Of a stretch of 64,000 bases of DNA, positions 1-9,915 are shown one piece after another; within the stretch, counting starts at the first letter, position 1, and each line of letters starts with the position of its first letter. Position numbers and translations under genes: made by a program. The notes beneath the pieces are model-generated. The model ran no database searches, was not told where the DNA came from, and was given only the letters and a program-made list of their open reading frames with translations. The stretch is from Martinezella lusitana (lineage in GTDB: Bacteria > Pseudomonadota > Alphaproteobacteria > Rhizobiales > Rhizobiaceae): the NCBI RefSeq assembly GCF_016901135.1, contig NZ_JAFEVL010000030.1:62001-126000 (forward strand). Reading direction: 5' to 3'.

Positions 1-3000
1 ATTGGTGGCGGCAAAATCGACGCCGGACACCAGCGTATCGACGGTGATCGACCGAGCAGCGAGATTGACATTGTCTGCGCCGAGCGACTGGCCAGTGAGC
101 GTGATGGCGTTGCCGGCGGCGATCGTCAGGTCGCCATGGGCGACGGCGTTAGCGCTGACATTGTTTGCCGCATTGACCGTGATGCTGCCGGCCGCCATCA
201 GGCTGTTGACGGTTGCGTTGCCAGACGTGGCCTTCAAGGTGAGGTCGCCAGCGCGATTGCCTGCAATCGTCGCGGCCTGGCCGAGGACGATATTGCCGGT
301 TGCCGATTGGCTGGTTGCGGCAAAATCGACGCCGGCGACGATGACATTGCCGCTGATGCCCGATCCGGTGACCGAGACGTCGCTTGCGCCGAGGAGCTGG
401 CCGTTGATCGCAACCGCGCCAGGACTGCTGGACGAACCGATCGAGACTGCGCCGTGGCTTGTGATGTTGCCGCCCGTAAAGGCGCTCGCCGCCACATCGA
501 GGCCGCCTGCCACGATCAGCGTGCCCGCCGTGGCACTTCCCGCATTGATGTCGAGGTTGCCACCAGATCCGAGAACGATGGCACCATTCGACGATTGCGC
601 GGTGGCAGCAAAGTCGACGCCGGTAATGGCTTGACCCACTTGGACGGTTTGGCCGGAGAGCGAGACGTTGCTCGCTCCAAGCAGCTGGCCTGTGACGTTG
701 ACGCTACTGCCGCCTGCAAACGTGATGTTGTCATGCCCGGTAACAGCGTTGGCAGTGATCGTGGTGGCGTTGGCGTCGACCACGCCGGCCGCCAGCATGG
801 TCGATGTCGCAATGCCTGCGGTGGCGGTAAGGCTCATATCGCCAGCGCGATTGCCTGCAATCGTCGCGGACGATGCGAGCACGATATTGCCACCGGAGGC
901 ATTGGTGGCGGCAAAGTCGATGCCGGAGATCAGGATCGGCGCGCTGATGCTAGCGCCGTTGATGGTGAGGTTACCGGCCGCAAGGACCTGATTGCTCACA
1001 TCGACGTTGCCGACAATGCCAACATTGCCGTGTCCGGTCAGGCTGTCAGCCGAAAGATCGGCCGCCTCTATCGCAACATCGCCGGCCGAAAGCATCGTCT
1101 GAGAAACGATATTGCCTGTCGCGGTGAGGCTCATGGCGCCGGTCTGGCCCAGCACGATATTGCCGCCGGCCGCATTGGTGGCAGCAAAATCGATACCGGA
1201 GATCAGGACGGGCGCGGTGATGCTGCCGCCATTGAGCGTAAGATTGCCAGCCGCGAGAATCTGGTTCGTCACATCGACGTCGCCGAGAATGCCGACTTTG
1301 CCGTGACTGGTGATGCTATCGGCCGTGAGATCTGCCGCTTTCGCCGTGAAATCGCCCGCCGACAGGATCGTACCGGCGACGGCGTTACCAGAGACGGTAA
1401 GGTCCATGGCGCCGGACTGCGCGAGCACGATATTGCCGCCGCTCACCTCGGTTGCCGCAAAATCGACGCCGGAAACGAGGAGGCCGGCGCTGAGGCTATT
1501 GCCGTTGACGGCGAGGTCGCCGGCCGACAGCACCTGGCCGCTAACATCCACGCGACCGCTTGCGGTCGTCGTGCCGCTGGCCTTCAGGTCGATGTCGCCA
1601 TGGGCGGTCAAGCTGCCCGCCGTGAAATTGGCGCCTTCGGCGGTAAGATCGCCGGCCGACAGAAGCGTGCCGAGTGTGATGTTTCCGGCGGAGCTTAACC
1701 GGACGTCTCCGCTTGATGTCTGGATGATATTACCGCCGGCCGCAGCCGTTCTGGCGAAATCGACGCCGGAGACGATGGCGCCGGCCGTGATGCTCGACCC
1801 GGAGATGCTAACGTCATTTGCACCGAGAATCTGACCATTCACATCCACGCGACCGCTTCCGGTCGTCGTGCTGGTCGTACCGGAAAGCGTGATATCGCCA
1901 CGAGCCGTGACGGCATCGGCGCTGATCGTATTGGCACTGGCGTCGACAGTACCGGCAGCAAGGATCGTCGATGCCTTGGCGTTACCGCTGACTGCGACCG
2001 TGAGGTCGCCGGTCCCGCCAAGCAGGATATCGCCACTAGCCGCATTGGTGGCATCGAAGTCGATGCCCGCGACCACGGTCTGGGCGGTGAGGCTCTGCCC
2101 GCTGATCAGCACATTGCCGGCGGCGAGAATTTGGCCATTAACAGTGGTCGCGCCATCGAGCGTGACAGCGCCGTGCGCCGTGACGGCATCGGCGACGATG
2201 GTCGCGCCGGCGGCACTGAGATTACCGGCCGACAACAGCGTGCCGGCGCTGACATTGCCGGCGGAGGCAAACGTCAGATCGCCGCTGGCAGCGAGCACGA
2301 TATTGCCGCCGGCGACAGCCGTTCCGGCGAAATCGACACCGGAAACGATGGCGCCGGCGGCGATGCCGGAGCCGGTGATGCTGACATCGCCCCCGCCAAG
2401 AAGCTGACCATTGATATCCACACGACCGCTTCCGGTCGTGTTGCCGGTTATGCCGGAAAGAGTGATATCCTTGTGACCGGTGACGGCATCCGCAGTAATG
2501 GTTGCGCCGCTTGCGTCGATGGCGCCAGCTGCCTGTATGGTCGACGCCGCAACGGCGCCGTTGACTGACACCGTCAAATCGCCGGTCTGACCAAGCACGA
2601 TATCGCCACCGGACGCAGTGGTGGCCTCGAAGTCGATGCCGGAGACGACGGTCTGGGCGGACAGGCTTTGACCCGTGATCAGCACATTGCCGGCGCCAAG
2701 AATCTGGCCACCAATGCTGGTCGCGCCATCGAGCGTGATATTCCCATGGGCTGTCGCGACATCAGCGCCGATGGTCGAGCCGGCGGCACTGAGATCGCCG
2801 GCCGATAACAGCGTGCCAGCGCTGATACTACCCGATGACGTCAACGAAATATCGCCGCTTGCTGTCTGGACGATGTTACCGTTAGCAGCGGATGTCCCGG
2901 CGAAATCGACACCGGAGACGACCGTCCCGGCCTTGATGCTTGATCCGGAGACACTGATGTCGCCGCCACCAAGGATTTGATTGGTAACATCCACACCACC

Positions 3001-6000
3001 GGCTGCCATCCCGGAAAGGGTGATATTCCTGTGGCCGGTGATCGAGTCTGCGGTGACAGACGTGCCGCTGACATCGATGACGCCCGCCGCCTGCATGGTC
3101 GATGCCACAACGGCACCATTGACCGAGACTGTCAGATCGCCGGTCTGGCCAAGAACGATATTGCCGCCGGAGGCAGTGGTGGCACCGAAGTCGATGCCGG
3201 CGATAAGAGTCTGGGCCTTCAGGCTCTGACCGGTGATCGATACGTTGCCAGACCCGAGGATCTGGTCTGTAACGTTGATGACGCCGCCGAGCGTGATGTC
3301 GCCATGAACCGTAAGGCTGCCCGCGGTCACGGTCGAACCATCGGCACTGAGATCGCCGGCGGAGAGCAGTGTGCCGGCATTGATATTGCCGGACGAGGTT
3401 AGGTTGAGATCGCCGCTGCCGGCGAGCACGATGCCGCCGCCAGAAGCAGCCGTCGTAGCGAAATCGACACCGGAGACGATGGCGCCGGCCTTGATGGCGG
3501 AGCCGGAGATACTGACGCTGCCGCCTCCAAGGACCTGACCATCTATGGCGGTTGCGCCGGAAAGGGTGATATCCTTATGACCGGTGATCGAGCCTGCGGA
3601 CACAGACGTGCCGCTGACATCGATCACGCCCGCTGCCTGCATGGTTGGAGCTGCTACGGCGCCATTGACCGACACGGTCAAATCACCGGTTTGGCCAAGC
3701 ACGATATTGCCGCCGGCGGCATTGGTGGCGTCGAAATCAATGCCGGCGATAAGAGTCTGGGCCTTCAGGCTCTGGCCGGTGATCGATACATTGCCAGATC
3801 CGAGGATCTGATCTGTGACGCTGATTGCGCCACCGAGCGTGATGTCGCCATGAGCCGTAAGGCTGTCCGCCGTAACGGTCGAGCCGCTGGCACGAAGAAT
3901 ACCAGCCGAAAGCAACGTGCCGGCGTCAATAGATCCACTCGAGGAAAGATTCAGGTCTCCGCCCGCGGCGAGCACGATGTTGCCATTGGCGGCAGCCGTG
4001 CCGACGAAATCGACGCCAGAGACGATGGTACTGACTTGGGTGCTGGAACCGGAGATGCTGACATCACCCCCACCAAGGACCTGACCACTAACGTCCACGC
4101 GACCGCTTCCGGTCGTCGTGCCGGGCGCGCCGGAAAGCGTGATGTCTTGGTGACCGGTGATCGCGTCGGCGCTGACAGTGGCGCCGGTTGCATCGATGAC
4201 GCCGGCTGCCTGTATCGTCGAGGCCGCAATGCCGCCGCCGACAGAAACCGTCAGGTCGCCAGCTTGGCCGAGGACGATATTGCCACCGGCAGCGTCGGTG
4301 GCATCGAAGTCGAGGCCGGCGACAAGGGTCTGCGCTGACAGGCTCTGGCCCGTGATCAGAACGTTGCCGGCGCCGAGAATCTGGCCGCCGACGCTGATCG
4401 CGCCCCCGAGGGTCATGTCGCCATGAGCCGTGACAGCATCGGCGGTGACGGTGGTGCCCGTCGCCGAAAGCGCGCTTGCCGATTGGAGTGTTCGGACGTT
4501 AACGATCCCAGTCGAGGCAAGCGTTAGGTCGCCGCTTGTCGTCTGGACGATGCCGCCGGCAGCAGCAGCCATTCCGGCGAAGTCGACGCCGGAAACAACG
4601 GCGCCAGCCCTGATGCTGGAACCGGAGATGCTGATGTTGCTGCCGCCGAGGACTTGACCACTAACGTCCACGCGACCGCTTCCTGTCATCGTGCCGGTCG
4701 CGCCGGAAAGGGTGATGTCCCCGTGGCCGGTAACGGTATCGGCCGCGATGGCCGCCCCGCTCGCATTGAGACTGCCCGCCACCTGCATGGTTGAGGCCGC
4801 CACCGCGCCGTTGACCGAGATTGTCAGATCGCCGCTCGGCGACAGCACGATATTGCCGCCGGCGGTATCCGTTGCGTCAAAGTCGATGCCGGCAACGAGG
4901 GTCTGCGCTGAGACACCCTGGCCGGTGATCGATACGTTGCCGGCGCCGAGAATCTGACCTGTGACGCTGATCGCGCCCCCAAGCGTCATATCGCCATGGG
5001 CGGAGATATTATCAGCCGTGATGGTAGTGCCGCTGGCACTGAGATCGCCGGCAGAGAGTAGCATGCCGGCATTGATGACCCCAGTCGAGGTAAGGCTTAG
5101 ATCGCCACTACTGGCGAGCACGATGCCACCGCCAGAAGCAGCCGTCGCGGCGAAGTCGACACCGGAAACGATGGCGCCGGCGGTGATGCTGGAGCCGGAT
5201 ATGTTGATGTCGCCGCCGCCAAGGACTTGACCGTTGACATCCACGCGCCCGCTCCCGGCCGTCGTACCGATAGCGCCGGAAAGCGTGATGTCCTTATGGC
5301 CGGTAACGGCATCCGCAGTGATGGTGCCACCGCTCGCATCGAGGTATCCGGCTGCCTGTATAGTTGGCGCCGTCACGGCGCCATTGACCGAAACTGTCAG
5401 ATCGCCGGATTGGCCAAGCACGATACTGCCGCCGGCGGCATTGGTGGCACCGAAATCAATGCCTGCGACAAGCGTCTGAGCCGCTAGGCTTTGGCCGGTG
5501 ATCGATACATTACCAGACCCGAGGATCTGATCTGTGACGCTGATCACGCCGCCGAGTGTCATGTCGCCATGAGCCGTGACATTGTCAGCGGTGATAGTCG
5601 AACCGGAGGCACGGAGATCCCCGGCTGACAGCAGCGTGCCGACATCGATATTGCCGGCCGAGGTAAGCGTCAGATCGCCGCTGCTGGCGAGCACGATGCC
5701 GCCGCCAGATGCAGCCGTCGCCGTGAAGTTGACACCGGAAATAATGGCGCCGGCCTTGATGCTTGGCCCGGAGATGCTGACGTCGCCGGCACCGAGGATT
5801 TGATCGGTGACATCCACGCGACCGCTTCCGGTCGTCGTGCTGGTTGCGCCGGAAATGGTAATGTCGTTGTGGCCGGTGACAGTATCCGCAGTGATAGCGG
5901 TGCCACTCACATCGATGGCACCGGCGGCTTGAATAGTCGAAGCCGCGATGCCGCCGTTGACCGCAACCGTCAGGTCGCCGCTGGATGTGAGCACGATATT

Positions 6001-7200
6001 GCCACCGGCGGCGTCCGTGGCGTCAAAGTCGATGCCGGCAACGAGGGTTTGCACTGACAGGCTCTGACCGGTGATAGAGACGTTGCCAGCGCCGAGAATC
6101 TGGTTCGTAACGCTAATGACGCCACCAAGCGTCATGTCGTCATGAGCCGAGATATTGCCTGCCGTGATGGTTGCGGCACTGGCATTCAAATCGCCTGAAG
6201 ACAACAGCGTGCCGGCGCTGAGCAAGCCCGAGGCGGAGAGTGTCAGATTGCCGGCCCCGGCCGGACCAAGCACGATCCTGCCACCAGCCGCATCGGTGGC
6301 GGCGATATCGACTCCGGAGACGATGGCGTCGGCCGCGATACTCGGGCCGGAGACACTGACATTGCCGGCGCCGAGGATCTGACCGCTGATAGTGGTCGCA
6401 CCGGACAGCGTGATTGCTTTATGGCCCGTGATCGCATCGGCGGTGATCGTCTGGCCCGTGGTATCGATAGTGCCGGCCGCAAGGATGGTTCCTGCCTGGA
6501 CGGCGCCGGTGCCGTCGTTGACGGTCAGATCGCCGCTCTGCGTCAGCACGATATTGCCGCCGGCAGCCTTGGTCGCGGCAAAGTCGACGCCGGAGGCGAG
6601 AAGATCGACGTTCACACCATTGGCGTTGCCCTTGATGGTGACGTCGCCGGCACTCAGCAACTGATTGGCGACATTGACGCCGCCATCGAGGCTCATATCG
6701 CCGTGGCTTGTAACGTTATTTGCCTGCAGGAGGGCCGCCTGGGCGTTGAAATTGCTGCCCGACAGCAGCGTGCCGACAACGATGCTGCCGGTACCAGCCT
6801 TCAAATCGAGTGTGCCGGACGGATCGAGAACGAGAATGCCGTTAGCGGCATCGGTGGCAGCGAAGTCGACGCCGGAGGCGATTGTCGTTGCCTGAATGCC
6901 TTGGCCATTGATGGACACGTCACCAGAGGCGAGAAACTGGCCGGCGACATCGACGCGACCGCTTGCGGTTGTCGTACCGGCCGCGGCATTGATGTCGACG
7001 CCGCCATGAGCCGTCAAGCTGTCGGCGGAGAGCGAGGCGGCGTTGACCGTCACATTGCCTGACGACAACAGACCGGCCGTGCTAATCGCACCGCCATTGG
7101 CCGTCAATTGCAGGTCTGCAGCGTTGGCCAGCACGGTCTTGCCGTTCGCTGCCGCCTGCGTTGCGGCGATATCGAGCCCGGAGGCGATCATGCCGGTCGA
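1..7200 (-). repeat. Tandem repeat array in the haemagglutinin, about 273-300 bp units, about 573 bp dimers
   Basis: About 26 copies of a core encoding (S/A)G(V/I)DF occur on the minus strand. On the plus strand they lie near 13, 322, 609, 907, 1189, 1458, 1756, 2054, 2328, 2626, 2902, 3185, 3458, 3731, 4004, 4305, 4578, 4876, 5152, 5449, 5722, 6023, 6304, 6578, 6860 and 7158. From about 2054 to 6023 two unit types alternate: SGVDF-type cores and AGIDF-like cores in a shifted context. The same-type spacing is 546-574 bp, most often 571-574 bp (about 191 residues). The reading frame is kept throughout, so the repeats are coding and under selection for frame. Confidence 0.85.
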
Positions 7201-8631
7201 GATCGAACGGCCGGTGGCTGCCATCTTGTCCTGCGCAAACACATTGCCGGAGACGGCGATGTCGAGGCCGGCGTTTAGGCCAATATTGCCATAACTCAAT
7301 AGCGAGGCAGCCGAGATCGCACCGGATGCCGCGGTGATCGACAGCGCGCCATTGCTACTGGCAGCGCCCGTCAGGCTGACATTGCCGGCCGAGGTCGAAA
7401 GCGAGGCGGCGCTGCCGGCGATCACGTTGCCGGCGGAGATACCGCCGGCGGACGTCAGCTGCACGCTGGCAGCGCTGTTGGTATCGTTGGCCACGCTCAA
7501 GAGGTCCGTGCCGCTCGACAGCACGATATCGCTATCGGCCGCCACCGACTGCAGCGTGACGCCCTGGTCTGCCTGGACCGTCACCTTCTGCTTCGAGGTT
7601 ACCTTGGCGGCTGAGATCTTCTGCTTCGAGGTGACAGTGACACCATCCCTACCCGAGGCATTGCCGATCGAGATCTTGCCGTCTGATGACAGTGACAGTT
7701 CACCGGCATTGGCGGCCATGTCGCCGCTCATGTTGACGCCGGCGCCTTTCTCGGTGACGACGATCTTGATGCGGTCCGCCTGCATCGCGCCAAGGGCTGA
7801 GCCGTCGATGGCGTATTCCGGCGTGCCTGACGTTGCTGTCAGCGCCGTCGCCTCGCCAGTGGCGTAATCATATTTGCTGGCGCCGCCCGTCAGCCGCAGC
7901 GTCTTGCCGTAAACGGGAGCATTCACATGGATGTTGCGCGAGACGACGTCGAACAGATCGACGGCGCCGGGAGCAGCTGCAAAATTGCCGCCGGCTCCCT
8001 CGAAGGTGACATCGCCGCTATTGACGGTGAAGCCCGTCAGGCTTCCGTCGCCGCCGATATTGGGCACACCGGTCGTCAAGGTGGCATGCGGCGTATTAAT
8101 GAAACCGCAGCCGTTGCAGGTGATTCCATTCGGGTTAGCGATCACCACATCGGCTCTACCACCGAAGACTTCGGTGGGACCGTTCAGCGCCGAGCGATTG
8201 CCGCTGGTGACCTCGTTGAGGATGACGGAGGCGGGACTGGAGTGGTTGAGGTTGGGATTACCGGGGGTAACGCCGCCAAGATTCGACGTGCCGACCTCGC
8301 CATTGAAGTTGTTGAGGATGAGGCCCGGAGTGCCGACATTGAAATTGTCGTATTTGTTGTGCGAAAGACCCGCCGCGTTCGGCGTGACGATATCGATCAG
8401 CGGCACGCCGTTCGGCGCTGCACCGACGCTCGGCTGATTGGCTGATGGTGCCGATCCAGCCGCAGAGACGGACTGGGCGTTGGCAATCGCCGGCTGCAGA
8501 AAGAGAAGCGTGCTGAGGGTAACGGCAAGCAACTTGTGTACAAGGCTCGCGAGCTGCGGCAGGAAACTGTTTGTCCTTTCGGTACCCCCAGTTGTGACCG
8601 CCGATCCACGCAGCATGACCTTCCTACTCAT
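1..8631 (-). CDS. Filamentous haemagglutinin-like TpsA exoprotein (C-terminus outside window)
   Basis: The reading frame is open from ATG at 8631 to base 1, giving 2877 codons with no stop, so the C-terminus is missing. The N-terminus has an extended, positively charged signal region with a hydrophobic stretch ending near residue 52 (ANAQ). A TPS secretion domain follows, with the hallmark NPNGITCNGCGFINT at residues 166-180. From about residue 490 onward the protein is a long tandem array of about 91-100 residue units carrying SGVDFAAT or AGIDFDAT-like cores, as expected for a beta-helical fibre. Established knowledge: TpsA proteins are exported through a dedicated TpsB pore and act as adhesins, contact-dependent inhibition toxins or haemolysins. 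The FhaC-type partner lies upstream in the same operon. Start choice: GAAGG lies just upstream of the ATG. The effector end is not visible, so adhesin versus CDI toxin cannot be decided. Confidence 0.9.
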   Translation of the reverse strand, partial: MSRKVMLRGSAVTTGGTERTNSFLPQLASLVHKLLAVTLSTLLFLQPAIANAQSVSAAGSAPSANQPSVGAAPNGVPLIDIVTPNAAGLSHNKYDNFNVGTPGLILNNFNGEVGTSNLGGVTPGNPNLNHSSPASVILNEVTSGNRSALNGPTEVFGGRADVVIANPNGITCNGCGFINTPHATLTTGVPNIGGDGSLTGFTVNSGDVTFEGAGGNFAAAPGAVDLFDVVSRNIHVNAPVYGKTLRLTGGASKYDYATGEATALTATSGTPEYAIDGSALGAMQADRIKIVVTEKGAGVNMSGDMAANAGELSLSSDGKISIGNASGRDGVTVTSKQKISAAKVTSKQKVTVQADQGVTLQSVAADSDIVLSSGTDLLSVANDTNSAASVQLTSAGGISAGNVIAGSAASLSTSAGNVSLTGAASSNGALSITAASGAISAASLLSYGNIGLNAGLDIAVSGNVFAQDKMAATGRSISTGMIASGLDIAATQAAANGKTVLANAADLQLTANGGAISTAGLLSSGNVTVNAASLSADSLTAHGGVDINAAAGTTTASGRVDVAGQFLASGDVSINGQGIQATTIASGVDFAATDAANGILVLDPSGTLDLKAGTGSIVVGTLLSGSNFNAQAALLQANNVTSHGDMSLDGGVNVANQLLSAGDVTIKGNANGVNVDLLASGVDFAATKAAGGNIVLTQSGDLTVNDGTGAVQAGTILAAGTIDTTGQTITADAITGHKAITLSGATTISGQILGAGNVSVSGPSIAADAIVSGVDIAATDAAGGRIVLGPAGAGNLTLSASGLLSAGTLLSSGDLNASAATITAGNISAHDDMTLGGVISVTNQILGAGNVSITGQSLSVQTLVAGIDFDATDAAGGNIVLTSSGDLTVAVNGGIAASTIQAAGAIDVSGTAITADTVTGHNDITISGATSTTTGSGRVDVTDQILGAGDVSISGPSIKAGAIISGVNFTATAASGGGIVLASSGDLTLTSAGNIDVGTLLSAGDLRASGSTITADNVTAHGDMTLGGVISVTDQILGSGNVSITGQSLAAQTLVAGIDFGATNAAGGSIVLGQSGDLTVSVNGAVTAPTIQAAGYLDASGGTITADAVTGHKDITLSGAIGTTAGSGRVDVNGQVLGGGDINISGSSITAGAIVSGVDFAATAASGGGIVLASSGDLSLTSTGVINAGMLLSAGDLSASGTTITADNISAHGDMTLGGAISVTGQILGAGNVSITGQGVSAQTLVAGIDFDATDTAGGNIVLSPSGDLTISVNGAVAASTMQVAGSLNASGAAIAADTVTGHGDITLSGATGTMTGSGRVDVSGQVLGGSNISISGSSIRAGAVVSGVDFAGMAAAAGGIVQTTSGDLTLASTGIVNVRTLQSASALSATGTTVTADAVTAHGDMTLGGAISVGGQILGAGNVLITGQSLSAQTLVAGLDFDATDAAGGNIVLGQAGDLTVSVGGGIAASTIQAAGVIDATGATVSADAITGHQDITLSGAPGTTTGSGRVDVSGQVLGGGDVSISGSSTQVSTIVSGVDFVGTAAANGNIVLAAGGDLNLSSSGSIDAGTLLSAGILRASGSTVTADSLTAHGDITLGGAISVTDQILGSGNVSITGQSLKAQTLIAGIDFDATNAAGGNIVLGQTGDLTVSVNGAVAAPTMQAAGVIDVSGTSVSAGSITGHKDITLSGATAIDGQVLGGGSVSISGSAIKAGAIVSGVDFATTAASGGGIVLAGSGDLNLTSSGNINAGTLLSAGDLSADGSTVTAGSLTVHGDITLGGVINVTDQILGSGNVSITGQSLKAQTLIAGIDFGATTASGGNIVLGQTGDLTVSVNGAVVASTMQAAGVIDVSGTSVTADSITGHRNITLSGMAAGGVDVTNQILGGGDISVSGSSIKAGTVVSGVDFAGTSAANGNIVQTASGDISLTSSGSISAGTLLSAGDLSAAGSTIGADVATAHGNITLDGATSIGGQILGAGNVLITGQSLSAQTVVSGIDFEATTASGGDIVLGQTGDLTVSVNGAVAASTIQAAGAIDASGATITADAVTGHKDITLSGITGNTTGSGRVDINGQLLGGGDVSITGSGIAAGAIVSGVDFAGTAVAGGNIVLAASGDLTFASAGNVSAGTLLSAGNLSAAGATIVADAVTAHGAVTLDGATTVNGQILAAGNVLISGQSLTAQTVVAGIDFDATNAASGDILLGGTGDLTVAVSGNAKASTILAAGTVDASANTISADAVTARGDITLSGTTSTTTGSGRVDVNGQILGANDVSISGSSITAGAIVSGVDFARTAAAGGNIIQTSSGDVRLSSAGNITLGTLLSAGDLTAEGANFTAGSLTAHGDIDLKASGTTTASGRVDVSGQVLSAGDLAVNGNSLSAGLLVSGVDFAATEVSGGNIVLAQSGAMDLTVSGNAVAGTILSAGDFTAKAADLTADSITSHGKVGILGDVDVTNQILAAGNLTLNGGSITAPVLISGIDFAATNAAGGNIVLGQTGAMSLTATGNIVSQTMLSAGDVAIEAADLSADSLTGHGNVGIVGNVDVSNQVLAAGNLTINGASISAPILISGIDFAATNASGGNIVLASSATIAGNRAGDMSLTATAGIATSTMLAAGVVDANATTITANAVTGHDNITFAGGSSVNVTGQLLGASNVSLSGQTVQVGQAITGVDFAATAQSSNGAIVLGSGGNLDINAGSATAGTLIVAGGLDVAASAFTGGNITSHGAVSIGSSSSPGAVAINGQLLGASDVSVTGSGISGNVIVAGVDFAATSQSATGNIVLGQAATIAGNRAGDLTLKATSGNATVNSLMAAGSITVNAANNVSANAVAHGDLTIAAGNAITLTGQSLGADNVNLAARSITVDTLVSGVDFAATN

Positions 8632-8813
8632 TACACGCCTTCACTGCTGTTTGCGCGGCAAGCAAATCTCGCCGCAGTTGTGGTAAGTAGCCGAGAGCGA
8701 GACCATGGTCCTCAGACAAAAGTCAACTTCGGCGTGTGTTCGAGGTAAATGCATTCCGAACAAATTATGTCGTTTGCCGCAGACGAAGCCCGCCGCGGCA
8801 GACGCTCTCAGCG

Positions 8814-9422
8814 CTACTTCTTCGTCAGCAACCACTGCTTGACCTGCTGCGTGAATGCAGTCGATAGCCGTTGCGCCAGAATATCGTCGGGTCCCGCAGC
8901 CGAAGCTGCGTTGACAGCCATGGCCACGACTATGCCAAGCCCCTCGCCGCGCATGCCGCCATTACCGGCTACGGCGGACGTTTCTGCGATGAGGCGACCA
9001 GTCTTGACGTCTTCCAGCCTGACCGTTCCTGCAATGTTGCTGTCGCTGTGAATGAGAATACGTCCCGCCTTGGTGGCCAAATCGACCACATGCAGAGTGA
9101 CGACCAGCCGCGCTCGCGTCGGACCTCCGGGTAGGCCGACCAGTTCCTTCTCCATGCTCCCTTTCAGCACCCTGACGACTGTGGAGAGTTGCGGGTCGGG
9201 TTTACCTTCTGTGAAAAGGCCTGTCATCTTCACGTCGGGCGCCGTCTCGATGCGGATTTCGCGCACCGAGCTCTGTTGCAGGGCGGCAATCAGCCGCGGA
9301 TCGGCGGTGACGCAAGAGGCAAGCATCGTCACGAGAAGCATGCTGATGATGCAAGACACGCATCGCTTCAACCGCCCCTTAAAGTCATCGATATCGGACA
9401 TCAAACGCATGTACATCATCAT
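8814..9422 (-). CDS. Putative lipoprotein of the two-partner secretion operon
   Basis: A 202-residue protein (if translated from the first of three clustered ATGs) with a hydrophobic N-terminal segment ending in a lipobox-like LASC, so it is probably a lipid-anchored envelope protein. The body is soluble alpha/beta-like sequence with no family motif I recognise; it is loosely reminiscent of DUF4410-type lipoproteins. GAGGCGG lies directly before the ATG cluster, so one of the later ATGs may be used. It lies between the other small lipoprotein (6 bases upstream) and the haemagglutinin (about 180 bases downstream) on the same strand. This suggests an accessory role in secretion or surface assembly, which is inference from position only. 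Confidence 0.7.
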   Translation of the reverse strand: MMMYMRLMSDIDDFKGRLKRCVSCIISMLLVTMLASCVTADPRLIAALQQSSVREIRIETAPDVKMTGLFTEGKPDPQLSTVVRVLKGSMEKELVGLPGGPTRARLVVTLHVVDLATKAGRILIHSDSNIAGTVRLEDVKTGRLIAETSAVAGNGGMRGEGLGIVVAMAVNAASAAGPDDILAQRLSTAFTQQVKQWLLTKK

Positions 9423-9428
9423 GCCGCC

Positions 9429-9893
9429 TCAACCGTCTCTCTTGGCCGGTGCCGTCTTCACGCCACCGTCGAGCCTTTTGTAGATCTCATCCAATTGCGA
9501 CTTGGGTGCCGGGCACTTTCGCGAGCGGGCAAGGTCCGTCAGCACCTGGTTGCGATTGCGCAGGGCGTCGATCTCGACCTTCTCTGGGGATTTGGGATCC
9601 ATGAAGAATAGAGCCGGCCAGAAGAGGAGAACGCCGGTGGCGCCTAGAATGACGTTTTTGCCTTGAGCTTGTGAACGCTCCTTGACGGTTGCAAGGATCT
9701 GTCGTTCATTGGCTGCGAACTCGCGGGATATGCCGCTGCAATCGATCCCGCTGTCGCCGGCACTAGTTGATGCGATCGGATGCGCCTCACGCCCGCCACA
9801 GCTCGAAAGCATGATTGCACAACAAACAAGTGCAGCTACAGGGCGCAATATCGTAGAGGCCGCCTTGTTATCTTTCCGAATGAACAAATCCAT
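9429..9893 (-). CDS. Small putative lipoprotein between FhaC and TpsA genes
   Basis: A 154-residue protein. The start at 9893 is chosen because AAGAGGA precedes it by a normal distance; the longer open frame upstream lies inside the FhaC gene and lacks such a site. The N-terminus has a basic stretch, a hydrophobic core and a lipobox-like LSSC followed by GG. A second hydrophobic stretch near the middle (VILGATGVLLFWPALFF) may be a membrane segment. The C-terminal third is charged. I do not recognise a family. It starts 22 bases after the transporter stop and is followed after 6 bases by the next lipoprotein gene, so it is clearly operonic. Confidence 0.7.
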   Translation of the reverse strand: MDLFIRKDNKAASTILRPVAALVCCAIMLSSCGGREAHPIASTSAGDSGIDCSGISREFAANERQILATVKERSQAQGKNVILGATGVLLFWPALFFMDPKSPEKVEIDALRNRNQVLTDLARSRKCPAPKSQLDEIYKRLDGGVKTAPAKRDG

Positions 9894-9915
9894 GATTTTC
9901 CTCTTAAATTTATAA

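Noticed and set aside
2..8445. Many long plus-strand open frames opposite the haemagglutinin gene
   Set aside because: They are shadows of the repetitive minus-strand gene. Their repeated Ala/Asp/Arg-rich sequence comes from the repeat units and none has a ribosome site or family features.
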